The notes below the pieces were generated by a model that searched no databases, was not told the DNA's origin, and saw nothing but the letters and a program-made list of their open reading frames with translations. From positions 248,001 through 312,000 of the forward strand of contig JABANP010000008.1 of assembly GCA_013115135.1 (NCBI GenBank): 64,000 nucleotides of DNA, written 5' to 3'. Made by a program: the position numbers and the translations under genes. Source of the DNA: Perkinsus olseni (taxonomy: Eukaryota > Perkinsozoa > Perkinsida > Perkinsidae). Numbering within the stretch: position 1 is the stretch's first letter; every line of letters begins with the position of its first letter. Positions 45,376 to 56,994 of the stretch are shown one piece after another.

Positions 45376-47630
45376 ATGTCTTGGGTGGATAGCAGCTACT
45401 TGGAGTGGGGACCATGGAGTGTTCTCCTAGCCAGTGTGCTATGCCTACTGATATTTGTCGTCTCTGCAAGGTGCTGCGAGAAGTGCACGTGACGTCGTGG
45501 TGTCAAACAGGGCTCAGGTACCTCGTTCTAGGAGTTCAGCCCTTCGGTGCGTTACTAGAGTTCATTCTGGCATGCTCAGCGGATGTCCGCAGGATGATGC
45601 GGATTGACAAAAGGTGAGGCCGTACCTGAGGCATAGGGCGGCTATTAGTTTTTGCCGTGAAGGGGTCCTAGTCGAATGGTCCCTCGCGACTGCGGTGGTG
45701 ACCGAGGAACATCCGTGGGCTCTGGTAGGTTCCATGTGATCGGAAAAGTGCGCCTTCTCATTGACTCTACAGATTCTGAAGACGGGCGCGTCTCGAGTGG
45801 ACGAGTGACGGAGTCTTATGTACTCTTCGAGAAACCTCTACCGCCTGAGTGCCCGTGGACGGATGCTCTAATGTGATGATATTGGAAATGAGGGTGGGTC
45901 AAGATTAATTCCCTTTCAGCAACGTTACAGACCTCCCCACGGCCATCGACGCTATCTGGAGTGCTGTGATCGAGAATGATCGTAAAGTAGTTGGCGGACG
46001 AGGGTGTCTCGCTGGTGAGAGCCGCAGCGATCAGAGTCGTTACAGTGAAGAGGATAAGGGCGAGGGCGAGCCTGGTCTGGCTACCACATTGAACCTGCTC
46101 AAGCGATCCTGCCAAGAGATCAGGATAGTATGCACAGGGCGTTTATGGCCTTCGGATCGAGGCCGTGATACTCGGCAGTGTATCGACGGCGCCCAACAAA
46201 AACACAGTCCGATGATTTTAGCAAGCGATCCCGAGTAGTCCGTAGTAAGCCCGTATTATTCTGCTGTACAAGCTGTCCTGCGTTTGCAAAACTTTGAACC
46301 ATTCTGACCGTACTCTAAGAGCCGGAATGAACGCCAGAGGTGAGCAATAATGCTACAGGGCTGTTGCTTCCGAGCGGCCATCCGTGGGGAGATAGGGTAC
46401 TGAAGGACAGCGCGCCATCAAGCAGAACGGTGGTTCCGACTAGAGCGGTTCATCTTCTTCGAGCAGGTGAAGCTAGAGTTGAGCTTGGAAGTTGATCCAG
46501 ACTCTGATGACGAAAAGACGTGGGCGGCCAGGGCTCCGACTGCCAAAAAAGTTGCAGTGGAAGCGCGTCGACGGCTCGTAGTGAGGTAAGCTGATCATTG
46601 AAAGACCTCTACTGAGTAACTGGGTCTGTTTTAGATGGTTTATGCTCTATAAGCTCTTGGATGGGACATTCATGTTCGGCGGACAACCTCAGGTACTCTT
46701 CCGCCGTGCTCTGTTTTCTGCCGTATGGCTTACCTGCAGGTTGATGGTAGGCCTTCTTCTGCAACCACTACGGGTCGATCCTGCCCGGTCAACAGCGGGA
46801 AAGTAGTACCCACAACAGTCGTGCAGGAGGGGCAGGAGAGCTCGTCCTCGGAGAGGTCGCCTCGACCAGCTGCTGATGAATCTTCCAATATCTCTACCGA
46901 TGCCGTCGAATGTGTAGTACATGAGGCTGTGATTCGTTCATCGCTATATCGCCATTCATGAGGTTGCCCCAGACCATTATCGGGGCCTCGACTACCGCGG
47001 AAGGACCGGCAAGTGAGAGGTATTTGCCTCAAGACCTTGTCACATTCTATACCGTGCACGATGGAAGTGAGGCGTGGAACCCGAACTAAATTCACTGGCT
47101 GTACTTACCCTGCTGTACTGGCTTTTTCCCAGTTGGGATACTTCATGAACTGGATCATCTGCCGCACATAACCTGCTCGCCAATTACTCCCTTACGGGAC
47201 TGGCTCCACATACTACGTGAGTTCCCTGAGTACGCTGCGGCGAATAATCCAGCAGGTTTACCCGTTGGTCGCTATATGCCCTCTTCCTCGGCACCGCACA
47301 CTATCAGCATTTGGCCGAGTTGACGGATTCTCCGTTGCGACATTCAGCTCTAAGCAAAGGAGGGATCTGGTACATTGCTGATTCGTGCAGCCATGGCAAA
47401 GTTAGAGGGCAGGTTGTGTTTAGCTGAGCGAGGAGTCCCTCTGGTCGGCGATGATGTTACCCATATCAGTGTCATGACCTTCATTATTGATACATTACAC
47501 AGTCTGGTCATGCCGTCTCTTGGATGAGTCTCGAAATGAAGATGTCGCGTTGCCGAGTTTGCCGGGGTGATATGAAAGACGCAATCAGGCATTCAAGCCT
47601 GGCGAAAGCCGGAAACGGATCGCCTTGAGA
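45376..47630 (+). CDS. Unidentified multi-exon protein with N-terminal transmembrane segment
   Basis: ATG 45376 opens MSWVDSSYLEWGPWSVLLAS and continues into a single membrane span (VLLASVLCLLIFVVSA) followed by RCCEKC. A GTGACG donor comes next. Exon-like segments further on include YLVLGVQPFGALLEFILACS, RVTESYVLFEKPLPPECPW (about 45,805-45,865), NVTDLPTAIDAIWSAVIEND (about 45,922-45,980) and QVKLELSLEVDPDSDDEKTW (about 46,465-46,525). The last is joined to WFMLYKLLDGTFMFGGQPQ (about 46,634-46,690). A final segment, MAKLEGRLCLAERGVPLVGD, lies at about 47,394-47,455. I do not recognise the family. A membrane-anchored cytosolic protein is the simplest reading. Whether all segments belong to one gene is unproven. 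Confidence 0.42.
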
Positions 47631-47747
47631 TCGTATTTATGGACGTAGTCGGTTGGGAGTGCTCTAGTAGGTGCATTCTGTCTAGAATTGATCACTTTCC
47701 CCCTTTTGTGAACGAAACTTCCCAGCGCATTCGCTCAGCTCTCGTCG

Positions 47748-48320
47748 ATGCCGGCTTTTGAAGGTGATGGAAACTACATCGCAGATGGTGGCGCTATTCT
47801 GCAGAAGCTTTGGGAAGGCCACAAGTGGAAAGAGATCAAGAACTGCCCCGGTCGTTATGTATCACCACGCAACAGAACGATATGTAGCTTAACTCCGACG
47901 GAGGTGCTCGACAGCCTTATTGGCTCTGTACGATGGGTCCCAGTGACTTCCACGACGACACCGTCTGCCGTTGTAGGCCGCCTTGGATCCCGTGTTATAT
48001 CCAGAGGAGCTCACATGACTGCCTCTACCAGCAAAGACGCTTGTTGGTTTTTCGCGTTCTGTGATGGTGGAGGTCTCATCACCTACGAGAAAGCCGATGG
48101 TATCTTCGTTCACACGTTGAACACAGAGTCTGGTTTAATGCGGAAGATTGATGCGGTGGCGGCTAGCGAGCTATCGCAGGCTCTTCAGTTGAATAAGATT
48201 GATGGATGGATCCTCAACGTGTTGTCGTTCCTTGACGATGCTTCCCTGAATGCTGGAGCATACCCGTTGATAGTGGCAACGAAAAGATTCCTCAATTATT
48301 TTCTGATAACTGAGCTTTGA
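47748..48320 (+). CDS. Conserved-looking hypothetical protein (190 aa, largely uninterrupted)
   Basis: A single open frame from ATG 47748 to TGA 48318-48320. It is distinctive because it needs no intron, unlike its neighbours. It contains GDGNYIADGGAILQKLWEGH, WKEIKNCPGRYV, a central stretch WFFAFCDGGGLITYEKADG and FVHTLNTESGLMRKIDAV. Those blocks look strongly constrained and single-domain, but I cannot name the family. No signal peptide or membrane span is seen. Internal in-frame introns cannot be excluded in the C-terminal part. Confidence 0.6.
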   Translation: MPAFEGDGNYIADGGAILQKLWEGHKWKEIKNCPGRYVSPRNRTICSLTPTEVLDSLIGSVRWVPVTSTTTPSAVVGRLGSRVISRGAHMTASTSKDACWFFAFCDGGGLITYEKADGIFVHTLNTESGLMRKIDAVAASELSQALQLNKIDGWILNVLSFLDDASLNAGAYPLIVATKRFLNYFLITEL

Positions 48321-48594
48321 GTTTGCTGAGTCAAACTACGCAGATGTGCAGCGGTCATCCTGAACACGATTCTGTGAGCACTTTGCTGTCATTAATTACC
48401 GCTGTCAACGGAAGTGCGTACAGCCGAGAACGAACCCTCAGCTCGCTTGGACTAACACAAGAACCTGGGCGTCCTGACCGGATAACCGCTTGTATGGTGC
48501 TAAGACTAATACCACTGTCCCTCCACTATAGTCACTAACATGTTATCAGAAAAAGAATGATATTGACGAAAGACAGCCGCCGTGACGACAGCCA

Positions 48595-49146
48595 TCAGTC
48601 GATTTGCCAGAGTGCTTCTCCCGTGCTCAGCGAGGACCACGTGACAGCAACAAAGATTAGTACCAATACCTGTTGAACGGAGAACAATACGCAACAAGCC
48701 ATGCGCAAAAAACTGCTCACCTCGATCGAGTACCCTCCTCCACGTCGTTCTTGCACATTAAGAAGCCCGTATACCACATCAGGAGAAGGTATCAAGAAGT
48801 CGGACCATTTCGTAAAACGCCAGAAGTATCTAAAATTACAGTCGTGTCAGGAGGACATTCCAGCCAAGACGAGGCAGACCTGGTCGGAAGATTCCACCAC
48901 CACTGGAAGAAGATCTTCTGCTGCATCGGAGAAACACCTTGCTGGATCTGTCCGCCTGGCACCTGACCACAGTCGGATTGCCCAGAGCAACTGGCTATTC
49001 TCTCATGGGCCGACCTGAAAGCGTCCTCGCCAGAAGTTCTTCGACTCGGGCGGAACAGGATAACTTCCGAGTCGTCTGATGTCACGCTTGGTATTCGGGC
49101 GCATAGGGCCCACTGCACGGGCGCTCGCACGCACTAGATTAACCAT
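48595..49146 (-). CDS. Small minus-strand protein, possibly mitochondrial
   Basis: ATG at 49146 gives an Arg-rich, acid-free opening, MVNLVRASARAVGPMRPNTK, that resembles a mitochondrial presequence. RDIRRLGSYPVPPESKNFW and GRFQ follow. A GT...AG joint leads to VPGGQIQQGVSPMQQKIFFQ, then WWWNLPTRSASSWLECPPD. A further downstream segment contains a hydrophobic stretch, CCVLFSVQQVLVLIFVAVTW. The protein is not recognised. It is the only minus-strand gene candidate within the right-hand + block, which lowers confidence. Confidence 0.4.
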
Positions 49147-49914
49147 TGCGGTCTCAAATAAAAAGCCACCCTGAAGGGAAACTTGAGAGGTGGTTCGTCG
49201 AAAAATTCACGCGAACCCACAATGCGACAATAGACATTTCATAAGGAACTCCGGCGAGCAATGCCCTCGGAAGAGTTCACCGGTGAAATCGAGCGCGACG
49301 GAATTGAACTTAGCCGAATGAAAACGAAAATTTGCAACCCGCGAGTTCGCGCCTAGAATGAACCGACGCGATTTAACGCCTCAACTGCGAGAATGAACGA
49401 CGCTTATTGGGAACGACTTGCTACCGGCTAACGAAGCTAGCGGTATTTCACGCTAAAAGGTCGCGAACAGTCGCGCAGCTGCAGTCGCCACTCCTTCCCA
49501 AGGCTACGTCATGCTCTATGTCTATGCTTCCTACCTAGTGAGAACAACTGGATCTTGCCCGGACGGTTCAGCATTTTTCGATTAGCGCGCGCCATGACGA
49601 TCGATTGAAACGCGGAGTACCACAGGATACGATGACGCGCAAGCCGCGGATGCGTTTTGAGCGAATAGTGGGGGACGATGGATTTCTGATGCAGAGCATT
49701 GAGGTGGGATCGATATGAAGGTTAGTCTCCCGGGTGATGAAAGTGAGAGAGAGTCGGAGACGGTTTTCGTTCTTCCATGCGGTGGAGAAAACTATTTGGG
49801 CCTCTCTGAAATCATTTCAGTGAAATGCTGTCATCACGAGGGGGAGAGGAACTGTATCGAACTTTCAAATTCTGTGGTCGATCGAAGGGTATCCGTTGGG
49901 TAATTTTGTCCCTG
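49147..49914. other. Intergenic region
   Basis: No protein-like segment is recognised. The stretch 49,170-49,460 is poor in long frames and looks non-coding; 49,700-49,910 is immediately upstream of NOG2. Confidence 0.4.
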
Positions 49915-52900
49915 ATGGCCAAACAAACGAGGAACAAGGGTTTAGGAGGTGCGAAGTCGAGGACACAAGGGAAGGCGTTCAATCCCGGCAATGCCAGTAC
50001 CAATCCGGACAGGTAGTAATGGGTGATAGGTTTGTACAGGTTAGTGTGTGCGGTCAGGAAAACGGCGTCAAATGCTCCGGGATTCATGCGTTCCAAGAAT
50101 ACCATCAACCGCCTTAACATGTATAGTCAGAAGCTGAAGAAGGCCGATTTGAATAAGGTACTGCATAGAGAGGACAAAATATGCCATCCATCAGCTGTCC
50201 TACTTTCAGCGGAAAATCCAGCCGACGGGCCCAGCTCGGATCGCGCCCGACCGTCGATGGTTCGGCAACACACGCGTCCTGAGTCAGCAGAAGCTGCAGA
50301 AGTTCCGCGAAGAGATTGGGCAGAGCGTCAACGATCCCTTCCAGGTAATCTTTCGGGAGCTCCGACCGCTTGACGTTGCAGTGTATATGTAGTGAAGCCT
50401 TCTATAGTTTCTTTCGATCGAGCTTGCGACGCAGGGGCTATATCTTTAAACCCTCGAATTTTAAATTATGCGCCATCGACCCTGACGAGTTGGGAGCTCG
50501 TAGTTTGATGGAACTAGATTCCCGCTTCGGTTCTATGGCGGCTGCGGTCAATTTGGAAGTCCCGAAATTGTCTCGTTCTCTATGTCGATATGGAAACTCT
50601 TCAACCATTTCGCCGAAGTGAATGTTGGTCTGGTCAGGTGGTGCTCAAGTCTTCTAAACTCCCCATGTCCCTGCTGACAGAGGGCCAGAACGAGAGTGAT
50701 CAGCCACGAGGCAAGGCTGCCAGGAAGAACCTCCTTGCAGTGGAACCGTAATTCTGTTCTCGTTGGTTTCAGTGGTGCATCGCGGTTTCCCATAGTTTCG
50801 ATAAGACGTTCGGTTCGGCCAAAACTCGCAAGCGGCCACGTTTGAGCACTGGGAGCATGGAAGAGATGGCCAACAAGGCTAGCCGTAGGAAGTTGCATGC
50901 CCAGTGGTATGGTCCCCACGTTGGTGGTTGAATCAGGGATGGCGGAGGAGTACGATCCTTCCAAGGATAAGAGTTCTGAAGAGAACCGGGTTCTTAGGGA
51001 CGAAGAGTAATGCTAGGGAGGAAGCTGTGGCCAGAAATGTTTCGTGGAAGGCCAGGATTATTCGTCATTTCTAGGATAATGGGCTCGTGAGCTCTTCTCG
51101 CGCGTGCTTGTGCCAATTGTGGCAGTCAGTAGAGTCCATGTCCATGGCGGGTTCTCTCAGACATACTGTTGTTAACGAAGAGGTCTTCAAAGAAGGGCAC
51201 TTCTCGACGTATTTGGCAGGAGCTGTACAAGGTTGTTGACTCGAGTGATGTCATCCTCGAGGTTATTGACGCTCGTGATCCGATGGGCACCAGGTCGGTC
51301 CGCAACCCTACACCGTGTGTGTTACAATTCGCCATCAGGTGCCAGAAGCTTGAGAGGGAGATTAGGAAGACTCGACCTAATAAGCATATCGTGCTGGTAA
51401 TATTACCCACCGTATTGGAGGGATCATGCGGCGATCTGGCGGCTCAGATTCTTAATAAATGCGACCTCATCCCCACTTGGGCCACCAAGCGGTGGGTGCA
51501 GGTGCTGAGCAAGGAGTTCCCCACGCTAGCCTTCCACGCCAGTAAGGAAACGGTTATTCGCTCCCGAAGGATCACGAGTGTGTTGCATAGGTGTGACGAA
51601 TCCCTTCGGCAAGTCTGCCCTTTTCCAGCTGTTACGACAGTTCGCCCAGCTGTTGAAGGAGAGGAAGTAAGATGCGGGTCGCTGACCCTCCGTTAGTGGA
51701 ACATTCCCATCGCCCTCCTGTGGCTTGGATCGATGCGGGTGGGGAAGTGCTTGTCCGCCACGACCCCTTCGTTTGTGTCACTATTTTTGCGTGACGCTCA
51801 GGCACGTATCAATCGGAATGATTGGTTACCCGAATGTTGGGAAGAGTTCCGTTATCAACGCCTTGAAGCGAAAGAAGGTCTGCAAGGCCGCCCCAGTACC
51901 AGGTGAGTATCTTGGTCACCCCGTTTGTGAGTCGTGCAGTGCAGCGGTTCGGTTGACTCGAACAATGTACCCCCGTTGGCTGAGCTGCTCTTGCTCTGAA
52001 TCGCAGCATTATCCCCGTGCCTTCGCTCAGGCGAGACGAAGGTCTGGCAGTATGTCGCCCTTACGAAGAGGATCTACCTCATCGATTGCCCCGGGTATTG
52101 TACCCGCTACGAGTGACGATTTCAAACAGGTAGGATGATGGAACATCTTGACATTCCATTAGGACTGTCTTGCCAGGATTGCGCGAAGATTCTGAAGGGT
52201 GTTGTGCGCCCCGAACGAGTGGAGAACCCAAGCAACTACATCGACGAGGTACAGCACGGCTGATCATATGGGCGCAAGGGAGCCGGTCATAATGTTTGAG
52301 AGGCGTCACTTAGGTGCTTTCTCCGCGCTAAACGAGAGGACCTTATTACGAAGTATAGTCTCCCCAATGACTTCGAGTGGGCTGATGGGGATGACTTCCT
52401 AACTAAGGTGCGGATACATGCGGAAAGTCTCCGTCGGAGACCAGTACTCTGGCGTGAAGAAACTCTTCGCTGATTCAGATAGCGCAGCAGATGGGAAAAC
52501 TTCGCAAAGGAGGAGAAGCCGATATTGAGACCGCGGCGAGGATTGTGCTCTACGACTGGCAGAAGTACTATAGCTCCCTGTTGGATCTTATGGGTATCGC
52601 TTGGTCGCAGGGGACGCATTCCTTACTTCGAGCTGCCTCCCAAGGATGGTGAAGATGACCAGGAGGATGACGAGGAGGAGGAGGAGAAGGAAGAAGAAGA
52701 AGTAAACGTCACAGAGGGAGATGATGGGAAGCAGACGATCACCGTAAGGGGATGGACAATGCGGGAGGATGACATCGACAGGCCGACACGTGGAGTGGTT
52801 GATGATGGTGTTCGTAGATTCACCAGGACTTATCTAGTATTGACGAGGCCTTGGAGGGAAGTGTGGAAGAGGAGGCCACGTTAGAAGGGGAAGGAGAGGA

Positions 52901-53325
52901 AGAGCCTTCAGCTCCTGCAAAACGTGAGGGAGGGGAAGTTCAGGAAAACCTGGGGGAGGAAAGTCTGCTCGTCGTTCGTTCACGCTGGCCGGACCCCGCG
53001 GGCACTGGGTTTCCATTTTATTGTCTGAGTCGCGGAACTGGCGCTTAACGGTGTTCCTGAGTAACTGAGTAGATTCGCTTGCTTTCGCCGCGCGCCAAGA
53101 TTGCGTCCCTCTTATCTCGGAATGATACTTGAAACCAAAATACCGCCTTGATGCATAGACGAGCGGAACTGAAAGAGCACGACCAAGCCATGGATGATGA
53201 TATCACATCCTTGACTTTCACTGTCGGCAGGTACTAAAGCAGCAACGGCAGCCGAGGCGGCGACAGCAGCGGCTGAGGAGGTTGACTGGGATAAGCTCCA
53301 GGAGGACTTCGACCAAGAAGAGTAG
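49915..53325 (+). CDS. NOG2: Nucleolar GTP-binding protein 2 (NOG2/GNL2), multi-exon
   Basis: A circularly permuted GTPase acting in 60S subunit maturation and export. ATG 49915 begins [12 protein letters not shown] and leads to [11 protein letters not shown], matching the family N-terminus [27 protein letters not shown] (about 50,105) and [20 protein letters not shown] (about 50,258-50,320) follow. SKLPMSLL is near 50,650. The GTPase domain has [20 protein letters not shown] and [10 protein letters not shown] (about 51,205-51,290). G4 NKCDL is at 51454-51468, then [21 protein letters not shown]1 GYPNVGKSS (51824-51850) and G3 DCPG (52084-52095). G4 before G1 is the permuted order. Next is [20 protein letters not shown], then [14 protein letters not shown] with a long Asp/Glu tract. 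The last exon ends [16 protein letters not shown] with TAG at 53323-53325. Confidence 0.9.
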
Positions 53326-53525
53326 AGAACTACTGTCCCTTCATACGTATGATATTACCCAAGTTCCCACTGTTATATACTCCACTTGGTATCTTTGAGG
53401 GTCCTAGAGATTCCTCAACGTCGAATGCTGTTACTGCTATACGCTTGTTTCTTGTAAACTTGCAAGTGATTGTTTTGTCTCTGTACTACATGAGGCCGGG
53501 TCGTTGACGGTTTTTTTATTTTGAA

Positions 53526-54754
53526 ATGGGATTTCTTCGTTCGCTCGCTATGGTGCCGATCCTCGTTCACATGGTGCGGGCTGATCAGGTAGCACGGGAA
53601 AAATGGTGTGTCGGACTAATTGGGGAGTGGATGGGGCTTCTCCTTGAACTCTTATAGACTGAAAACTTGAAACATCATTTCAATATTGACCTTCCAGCTG
53701 ACGACGTGTTCTACTTTGAGGCACCGGACGCTCGTTGGGTGAAAAGGGGATAAGCGCTATGGATGCTGCGTGGCGGGAGCGACTGAATCACCCAGGAAGA
53801 AACTCTTCTTGAGCCGCTACTCACTCACGACTTCTATAAAGTCCTTCCGGCGCGAGCGAGGGTATTTGGAGCATCGTGTTCGCTCGCCTTATCACATTTC
53901 TGACGGGGATTGTGATATGCATGTTAAAGAGAAGATATCCCCTTCAGGATGGCGGTAAGGACCCGTCCGTCTTTGGGTGGCGATGTGAAAGAGTTCGAAA
54001 AGTCGTCTGTGGATCGTCTGGCGCATATCTTCCATGAGGCTGCTTCTAGTGTGGTGAGCCGTGGGTGGCGGAGGCACTCACTAAGCTCGACACTGTGCTA
54101 GCTGTAGCAGTAGTTATAGTGAGCGTTTCTGAAGCTCCTGCTAATACAACGATCACTAGCACCAGCTGAGGCTTCGGCATCGTCGATTGTCATGGAACAC
54201 GTAATCTTTGTTCGGGCCGTAGGATGGGGATTCGTCTCTACGAAACGGCGAACAATTACGGGTTTTCGAATTTTCGCTGTCCGTTGTTTGCTGAGTTTCG
54301 CTGAGTCAATATGGCAGATACAGAATACATCGATCACATCATCAGCGCCCTTGTCATTTTCTTCTCTGCCCGGCTCTCCGGAGGAAACAGAACATAATGT
54401 GAGAAATTCGTCGAACCTTCACTCCTTGGGTCGATCGCTCAAATTCGTGCTCCGAACTGAGAGGAATTTTGAAACTATGAGCTGTTGAAGTGGATGCTTG
54501 ATGGCAGCTTCGCGGCGACAAATCGCGCTCTGCCTCAGATGAAGACTCTGTACACCCTTCTCCTCCTGTGCATGGCGTTTATAGCGGCAGCAGTGTGTGT
54601 ACGGATCCGTCGAGCGGAGGCCAAACGTCGTAGTAGCCGTGGTGGTCGAGCAGATGGGGATGATATGTCCAAGGCCTTGATGCAGTATCCCACTAATACC
54701 ACCGATGCTGGGGATGGCGACGGTCGACCCTTGGCGTACTATCGTGTACTATGA
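53526..54754 (+). CDS. Type I membrane protein with signal peptide (possibly p24/TMED-like), multi-exon
   Basis: ATG 53526 opens a signal peptide, MGFLRSLAMVPILVHMVRAD. After an intron the lumenal part reads LKHHFNIDLPADDVFYFEAP. Then comes YHISDGDCDMHVKEKISPSG, which recalls the GOLD-domain strand of p24 cargo receptors. A helical stretch, VKEFEKSSVDRLAHIFHEAA, resembles the p24 coiled coil. The last exon has one membrane span (LYTLLLLCMAFIAAAVCV, about 54,550-54,603) and a basic then acidic cytosolic tail ending AYYRVL with TGA at 54752-54754. The tail is longer than that of typical p24 proteins. The type I topology is well supported; the family call is weak. Confidence 0.5.
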
Positions 54755-54965
54755 TGCGAATTGAATAATGGTTCATTCCCGAGGCGGTATTGAGTCTCCA
54801 GCGGTGATATAACTATTTTTGTCTCAATCATCATGACTAGTTACTAAAGTAATCCCTGAACTCCTTGTTTTGTTGAGTAATTGCTGGCTTTAGGCCATCG
54901 CCCTCCGAATTGTGGGACGATGCGTCAAGACCTGGGGCCCTGCCGTTATAGTCGCTTCCTGTGAC

Positions 54966-56669
54966 ATGTATACTCATCAGCATACATCTTCTGAACAACG
55001 TGAGCTCGAAGCGGAGGAAGGGAAATCGGCCATTTTCATGGGGAAGAATGACCAAAAGTCTTCTCGAGTGAGGCAGCGGCACTGTTTTACACTGATCGAT
55101 TGGTCTAGTAACTCAGGGGCATCCGGCCGTGTCGACTCCTCCGCAGTCGAGGAAGAGGCCATTGGGAGTAACAGAAGGAGGTTTGGATATAGACTTCAAC
55201 AACTCAACTGCTGCTACTCCATCAACAGCAGCTACTACCAGGATTATGGGAGATTCGGTGCTTCGAGGCGATCCTCGCTCCGTACGGAGTAAGAATGGAT
55301 GAGTCTCGGCCGATAGGCGAAGGCACCCCGTCTACGGATGTGTTGCATCGACATGATGGTCAGCGGGCTGCCGCAGGTAGAAAAAGGCGTTCCAGACTTT
55401 TCCCCTCTTTCAGTTGTTCCGAGAAGACTCCACCGCCAGCAGCATCCCGCCACAGACGCCGCGGTATGTCGTCAAGCGACTTCCACCTCTGAGTGCAGCG
55501 CTCTCACCACTACCGAAACTGCAAGCGTCGGCGACTACTCCGACGGGAGATCATGCCGCGTATATGGCGGATTCTCGATTGGTTAATGAGGAAGAAGAGG
55601 AGGAAGCTCCGATGACGCCCCAGCGAAAGGTGAGAACCAGTGGTTGAGAGTCATTCGATCATCCTTTTCCTGTCGAGTCTGCGTTCCCTGGACCCGGCTG
55701 AGTCATCGTTTTTCCTTCTCTGGAATGACTGGCCGTGTTTCAGCCGGGCTCGAGCAGGCGTTCGAGAAGCCCGTCGCCTCCCAAGATCGACAAGTATCGC
55801 AGTCGTTGCCGTCCGATGCCCTGTGATGGCATCCCGGTACGAAGACTCGCGACTGAGTTCGAGCGCATGCTGGAAGAAGGGGGCCATCAGTGACTGCGTC
55901 AGCGGCTACAGTGATACCAATCACTCCTAACTTCCCGGCGCTTTTGGAGCTTCCTCGGCTGACTTTTCCTCTATTCTGACGAGGAAGAGTCTGATGAGGA
56001 TCTCATCAGTCCAGGGGTGAGGGGTGGAAACTCATGTCGTGTGCTATGGGTGCAGTATGACGAGCATTCAGAGCCGTCTGCCGAGGGTGCCCCGCATCAA
56101 CGGAGAGGCGGCAGCAAATGCAGGCCCGTCGACTGGTCGTTCCACTATGGTGCCCGAAGAGCTCGAGGTGCTGCCGCCCTCCATGGTGACTATGATTGTT
56201 CGTTCTATAGGAAAGAGGCAGTCACACACCGTCGTCAACCGGTGAAGGCTACTCTATGTCGCTGAAGGACGCTCTGGTAGCCGACTTGGAGGCGCTATTC
56301 CTCGAGATGGATCAATATCAGTAGAGCTGACATTACCGCCTCGAATTCTATGCTGCTACTGCAGAATCCCTTCAAGAGTCGCAGCCCGAAACCTTCGCAG
56401 TCGATCGGCACAGTATGCCGAAGTAGAGGACATGAACAAGATACTGCTGGAGATTGTGCAAGTAGGCGGAGAGTAGGAGTGCAAGTTCGTGGCTGCTAAG
56501 ATGCTGACAGCAACTTGCCGTCCCGTTCGCTCGGAACTCTCAGTCTGTGCTGGGTGAACTGCTGCACAATGCAATCTTGTCTCAGGAACATCCCCAGCAA
56601 TTCTGCCTCAAGGGGAATATCATTCACTTCATGCAGCAGCCGGAGGGCGGTGGAGTTCTTGAAGGATAG
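54966..56669 (+). CDS. Unidentified multi-exon, partly low-complexity protein
   Basis: Exon-sized segments on the + strand read as one low-complexity, then helical protein. ATG 54966 gives MYTHQHTSSEQRELEAEEGK. Next comes GGLDIDFNNSTAATPSTAAT (about 55,181), then PPQTPRYVVKRLPPLSAALS and PLPKLQASATTPTGDHAAYM (about 55,440-55,565) with an acidic Glu run. SLKDALVADLEALFLEMDQ (about 56,256), QYAEVEDMNKILLEIVQ (about 56,410-56,460) and VLGELLHNAILSQEHPQQF (about 56,545-56,605) are helical. TAG is at 56667-56669. The family is not recognised. The Ser/Pro/Thr-rich half suggests a phosphoregulated disordered region. Confidence 0.45.
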
Positions 56670-56994
56670 GGTCCCCGTATTCTCATTGAAGTATCGGCTG
56701 TGAGCAGCTCATGGTCATGTGTACAATAATAGATCAATCACAATAGCTCGCCAGCTGGGCGGGCGTCGCTGGGGCCATTTATTTTCCTGCTAGAGCTGTG
56801 TTGTGTCATAGTCAGTGGTAGCGATTAGGCGTGGCACTCGATAAGCTACGGTTGAGCGTTGTGGGCATCACTGTGAGTCTTCAATAATTGAAAGGGTAGT
56901 AAGTCTGATTGTCGTGCTTCGAGGCAGAGGCCAGTCGCTCTCTTGTTAACCGGGTGGATCTTCACGATCAGTGTCTCGGCCCTGGTTACGGGAA
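56670..56994. other. Intergenic region
   Basis: Short non-coding gap between two + genes; nothing recognisable beyond likely 3' UTR and promoter sequence. Confidence 0.4.

Noticed and set aside
48792..49130. A 112-codon minus frame starting within the small minus-strand gene
   Set aside because: It overlaps the preferred spliced reading from ATG 49146 and reads through the likely intron; treated as part of that gene's sequence and not as a separate gene.
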